A stretch of 23,454 nt of DNA, from the NCBI GenBank assembly GCA_947629215.1, contig CANRCU010000007.1, positions 1-23,454 on the forward strand, written 5' to 3'. Shown piece by piece: positions 21,499 through 23,454 of the stretch; the stretch's first letter is position 1, and the number at the start of each line of letters is the position of its first letter. The DNA comes from an uncultured Clostridia bacterium (GTDB taxonomy: Bacteria > Bacillota > Clostridia > Lachnospirales > CAG-274). A model generated the notes under the pieces. That model saw only the letters and a program-made list of their open reading frames with translations, had not been told where the DNA came from and made no database searches. The position numbers were made by a program, and so were the translations under genes.

Positions 21499-22383
21499 AT
21501 GTTGGAAATAAGCGCAAAAACAAAGGTGTTTGCTGTTCTGGGCGACCCGATAGCCCACAGCCTGAGTCCTTTTATACAAAATTATACTGCGCAGCTCAGA
21601 AACTGCGACATGGTATACCATGCGATGCATGTTACGCCCGAAAATCTTGAAGCCGCAATAAACGGCGGCAAAGCCCTTGGCATTGACGGTTTTAATATAA
21701 CCGTGCCGCATAAAAAAGCCGTGATGAAATATCTTTGCGGCATTGACAAGCAGGCGGAGGCAGTCGGCGCCGTAAATACCCTGAAATTGACCGAAAACGG
21801 CTATACGGGCTATAATACCGATATTATCGGGGCTTATTATGCGTTTGAAGAGAACAATATCGGCATATCCGGCAAGACCGTCGTTGTGCTTGGCGCAGGC
21901 GGTGCGGGCAATGCCTGCGCGGCTATGGCTATGAGCCGCGGCGCAAAAAAAGTGTACATAGCGAACCGCACGGTTGATACCGCCGAGGCGTTGGCAGAGC
22001 ATTTGTCGCAGTATTACGACACCGGATCCGAGGTGCTGAGCATAGAAAAGGTTTGCGAAATAGAAAAAGCCGATATTGTGATAAATACCACCGTTCTCGG
22101 TTTTGCGGATAAGGCGGATATGACGCCTTTGAAAGATGTCGGCTGGTATAAAAGAGCAGGTGTCGGCGCAGTTTTTGACGCAATATATGCCCCGTGGGAA
22201 ACTGTCTTTGTAAAGCAGGCGCGCGCATGCGGTCTGAAGGCTTTGAACGGTTTTTCAATGCTTGTCTATCAGGCTGTTGCGGCTCAGGAAATATGGTTAG
22301 ATAGTGAATTTGACAAGAAAGAGCGTACAAAGATATGCAGGGAGCTGACGGAAAAATACATTCAAAAAAGGGGAATAAAATGA
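21499..22383 (+). CDS. aroE: Shikimate dehydrogenase
   Basis: Reduces 3-dehydroshikimate to shikimate with NADPH in aromatic amino acid synthesis. 'HSLSPFIQN' near the N-terminus and 'NITVPHKKAV' with the catalytic Lys form the substrate site. 'GAVNTL' and 'YNTDIIG' follow. The nucleotide-binding loop is 'GAGGAGNACAAMAMSRG' around residues 133-149, with 'NRT' after the next strand. The end 'GFSMLVYQAVAAQEIW' is typical. A TTG at 21493 is in frame, but AGGAG is correctly spaced for the ATG at 21499, giving 294 residues. The stop overlaps the aroK start by 4 nt (ATGA). Confidence 0.96.
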   Translation: MLEISAKTKVFAVLGDPIAHSLSPFIQNYTAQLRNCDMVYHAMHVTPENLEAAINGGKALGIDGFNITVPHKKAVMKYLCGIDKQAEAVGAVNTLKLTENGYTGYNTDIIGAYYAFEENNIGISGKTVVVLGAGGAGNACAAMAMSRGAKKVYIANRTVDTAEALAEHLSQYYDTGSEVLSIEKVCEIEKADIVINTTVLGFADKADMTPLKDVGWYKRAGVGAVFDAIYAPWETVFVKQARACGLKALNGFSMLVYQAVAAQEIWLDSEFDKKERTKICRELTEKYIQKRGIK

Positions 22384-22898
22384 AAAAAAATATAGTTCTG
22401 GTCGGATTTATGGGCAGCGGAAAAACAAGTGTGGGCAAACGTCTTTCCATGATGCTCAAAAGAGAATTTATAGACATGGACGATTTTATCGAAAAACGCG
22501 AACAAATGACCGTAAACGAGATATTCGCAAAAAAAGGAGAACCCTATTTTCGTTCGCTTGAAAAAGAGCTTTGCAAGCGGTTTTCCACAGGCGGCGGCAA
22601 GATAATAGCCACGGGCGGCGGCGTTATCAAAGATGCCGAAAATGTTGCAAATTTAAAAGAGGGCGGCACAATATTCTATCTGAAAAGCACTCCGGAAAAA
22701 ATTGCCGATAATCTTAAAAACGACAATACCCGCCCCCTTTTGAACGTAGATGACAAAGTTTCAAAAATACGTGAATTGATGGCTGAAAGAGCAAGTTTTT
22801 ACGAAAACTGTTACGATGTCGTCATTGACGTTTCAAAACAGGAAATTGAAGAAACCGTAAGGGAACTGATGACATATATATCTGATTTAAGCTCTTAA
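22380..22898 (+). CDS. aroK: Shikimate kinase
   Basis: Phosphorylates shikimate at the 3-hydroxyl, the step after AroE. Walker A 'GFMGSGKTSVGKRL' is at about residues 8-21; 'DMDDFIEKRE' holds the shikimate-binding Asp; 'TGGGVI' is the conserved Gly-rich motif; 'NDNTRPLL' is the lid region with its Arg. The frame is open upstream to an ATG at 22335, but AGGGG and the ATGA overlap with aroE point to the ATG at 22380, giving 172 residues, the normal size. It is translationally coupled to aroE. Confidence 0.96.
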   Translation: MKKNIVLVGFMGSGKTSVGKRLSMMLKREFIDMDDFIEKREQMTVNEIFAKKGEPYFRSLEKELCKRFSTGGGKIIATGGGVIKDAENVANLKEGGTIFYLKSTPEKIADNLKNDNTRPLLNVDDKVSKIRELMAERASFYENCYDVVIDVSKQEIEETVRELMTYISDLSS

Positions 22899-22913
22899 AC
22901 AAGGAGGATAGCA

Positions 22914-23454
22914 ATGACCGAAAAAGAAAAAATGGAACGCCATATGCTCTATGATGCAAATTATGACGATGAATTGACGGAAGAACGCCTTTACTGCAAG
23001 ACCATGTGCCGCGAATACAATCTTCTTCCTATAAGAGATACGGAAAAAAGACAGGCGCTTATCAAAAAAATACTCGGCAAAACAGGCGAGAACATATGTA
23101 TTGAGCCCGATTTCTGGTGCGATTACGGCTATAAAATAAAAGTGGGCGAAAATTTCTACGCAAATCACGGGCTTGTGATACTTGACGGCGGCGGAGTAAC
23201 TTTCGGTGATAATGTTTTTATTGCGCCGTGCTGTGGTTTTCATACGGCAGGTCATCCCATAGACTACGAAAGACGCAACAAGGGACTCGAATATGCCTAT
23301 CCGATAAAAGTCGGCAGCAATGTGTGGTTCGGCGCAGGCGTTCAGGTCATGCCGGGTGTGACAGTGGGCGATAATGTTGTTATAGGCGGCGGCAGTGTGG
23401 TCGTAAAGGATATTCCGTCCGACAGTGTTGCGGTCGGCAATCCGTGCAGGGTCA
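22914..23454 (+). CDS. Maltose/galactoside O-acetyltransferase family protein, cut by the window edge
   Basis: 180 codons are visible before the right edge. The N-terminus ('MTEKEKMERHMLYDANYDDE') is the Mac-type domain of maltose/galactoside acetyltransferases. From about residue 65 the left-handed beta-helix appears, with hexapeptide-type repeats ('VGENFYANHGLVI', 'FGDNVFIAPC', 'VGDNVVIGGGSVV'). The catalytic His is probably that of 'TAGHPID'. These enzymes acetylate sugars with acetyl-CoA; the acceptor cannot be told here. AAGGAGG lies six bases before the ATG. The gap to aroK is 15 bases, so it is probably in the same operon although unrelated in pathway. Confidence 0.92.
   Translation, partial: MTEKEKMERHMLYDANYDDELTEERLYCKTMCREYNLLPIRDTEKRQALIKKILGKTGENICIEPDFWCDYGYKIKVGENFYANHGLVILDGGGVTFGDNVFIAPCCGFHTAGHPIDYERRNKGLEYAYPIKVGSNVWFGAGVQVMPGVTVGDNVVIGGGSVVVKDIPSDSVAVGNPCRV

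Noticed and set aside
21016..22477. Minus-strand ORFs of 77-183 codons over yqeG, aroE and aroK
   Set aside because: Antisense shadows of well-recognised housekeeping genes.

Overview
The window is a low-GC Bacillota (Clostridia-type) sequence. Strong AGGAGG-type ribosome sites precede most genes, ATA codons are common, and there are -35/-10 promoters of the usual sigma-A form. About the first 18.8 kb reads as the replication and conjugation part of an integrative and conjugative element (ICE), almost entirely on the minus strand. The remaining 4.5 kb looks like ordinary chromosome and is visibly richer in GC.

The ICE is best read from right to left. It begins near 18.9 kb with a leader carrying an intrinsic terminator, then a small winged-helix protein (18764-18528), a RepA/DUF6017-type replication initiator (18448-17375) and an unrecognised 161-residue protein that overlaps it. 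After another terminator come a 21-codon leader ORF and the mating-pore block: a PcfB/DUF3801 protein, the VirD4 coupling ATPase, a Maff2/VirB2-like small membrane protein, a VirB6-like channel protein, PrgI (VirB3-like), the VirB4 ATPase, a very large membrane-anchored M23 peptidase and DUF4315. After a further terminator come a PAPS-reductase-like PP-loop protein, topoisomerase III, a Sel1-repeat protein and an unrecognised single-pass membrane protein. The left edge holds the N-terminal 576 codons of a large ArdC-like ICE protein (the helicase/methylase type), with its own strong promoter. Relaxase, integrase and the other end of the element are not in the window.

The working picture is this. 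The initiator and topoisomerase III handle replication and resolution of the excised element. VirD4 with PcfB delivers DNA to the channel. VirB4, VirB6, PrgI and the Maff2-like protein form the channel. The M23 enzyme opens the peptidoglycan. The chromosomal side carries asnB on the minus strand, diverging from a probable operon yqeG-aroE-aroK-acetyltransferase on the plus strand.

The points most worth a second look are: a complete TnpV-family gene encoded in a second frame inside the linker of the large ArdC-like protein; a 21-codon ORF with strong translation signals between a terminator and pcfB; terminator-like hairpins in nearly every larger gap of what should be a long transfer operon; a 155-nt overlap between prgI and virB4; and a 324-bp in-frame tandem duplication in the M23 gene.
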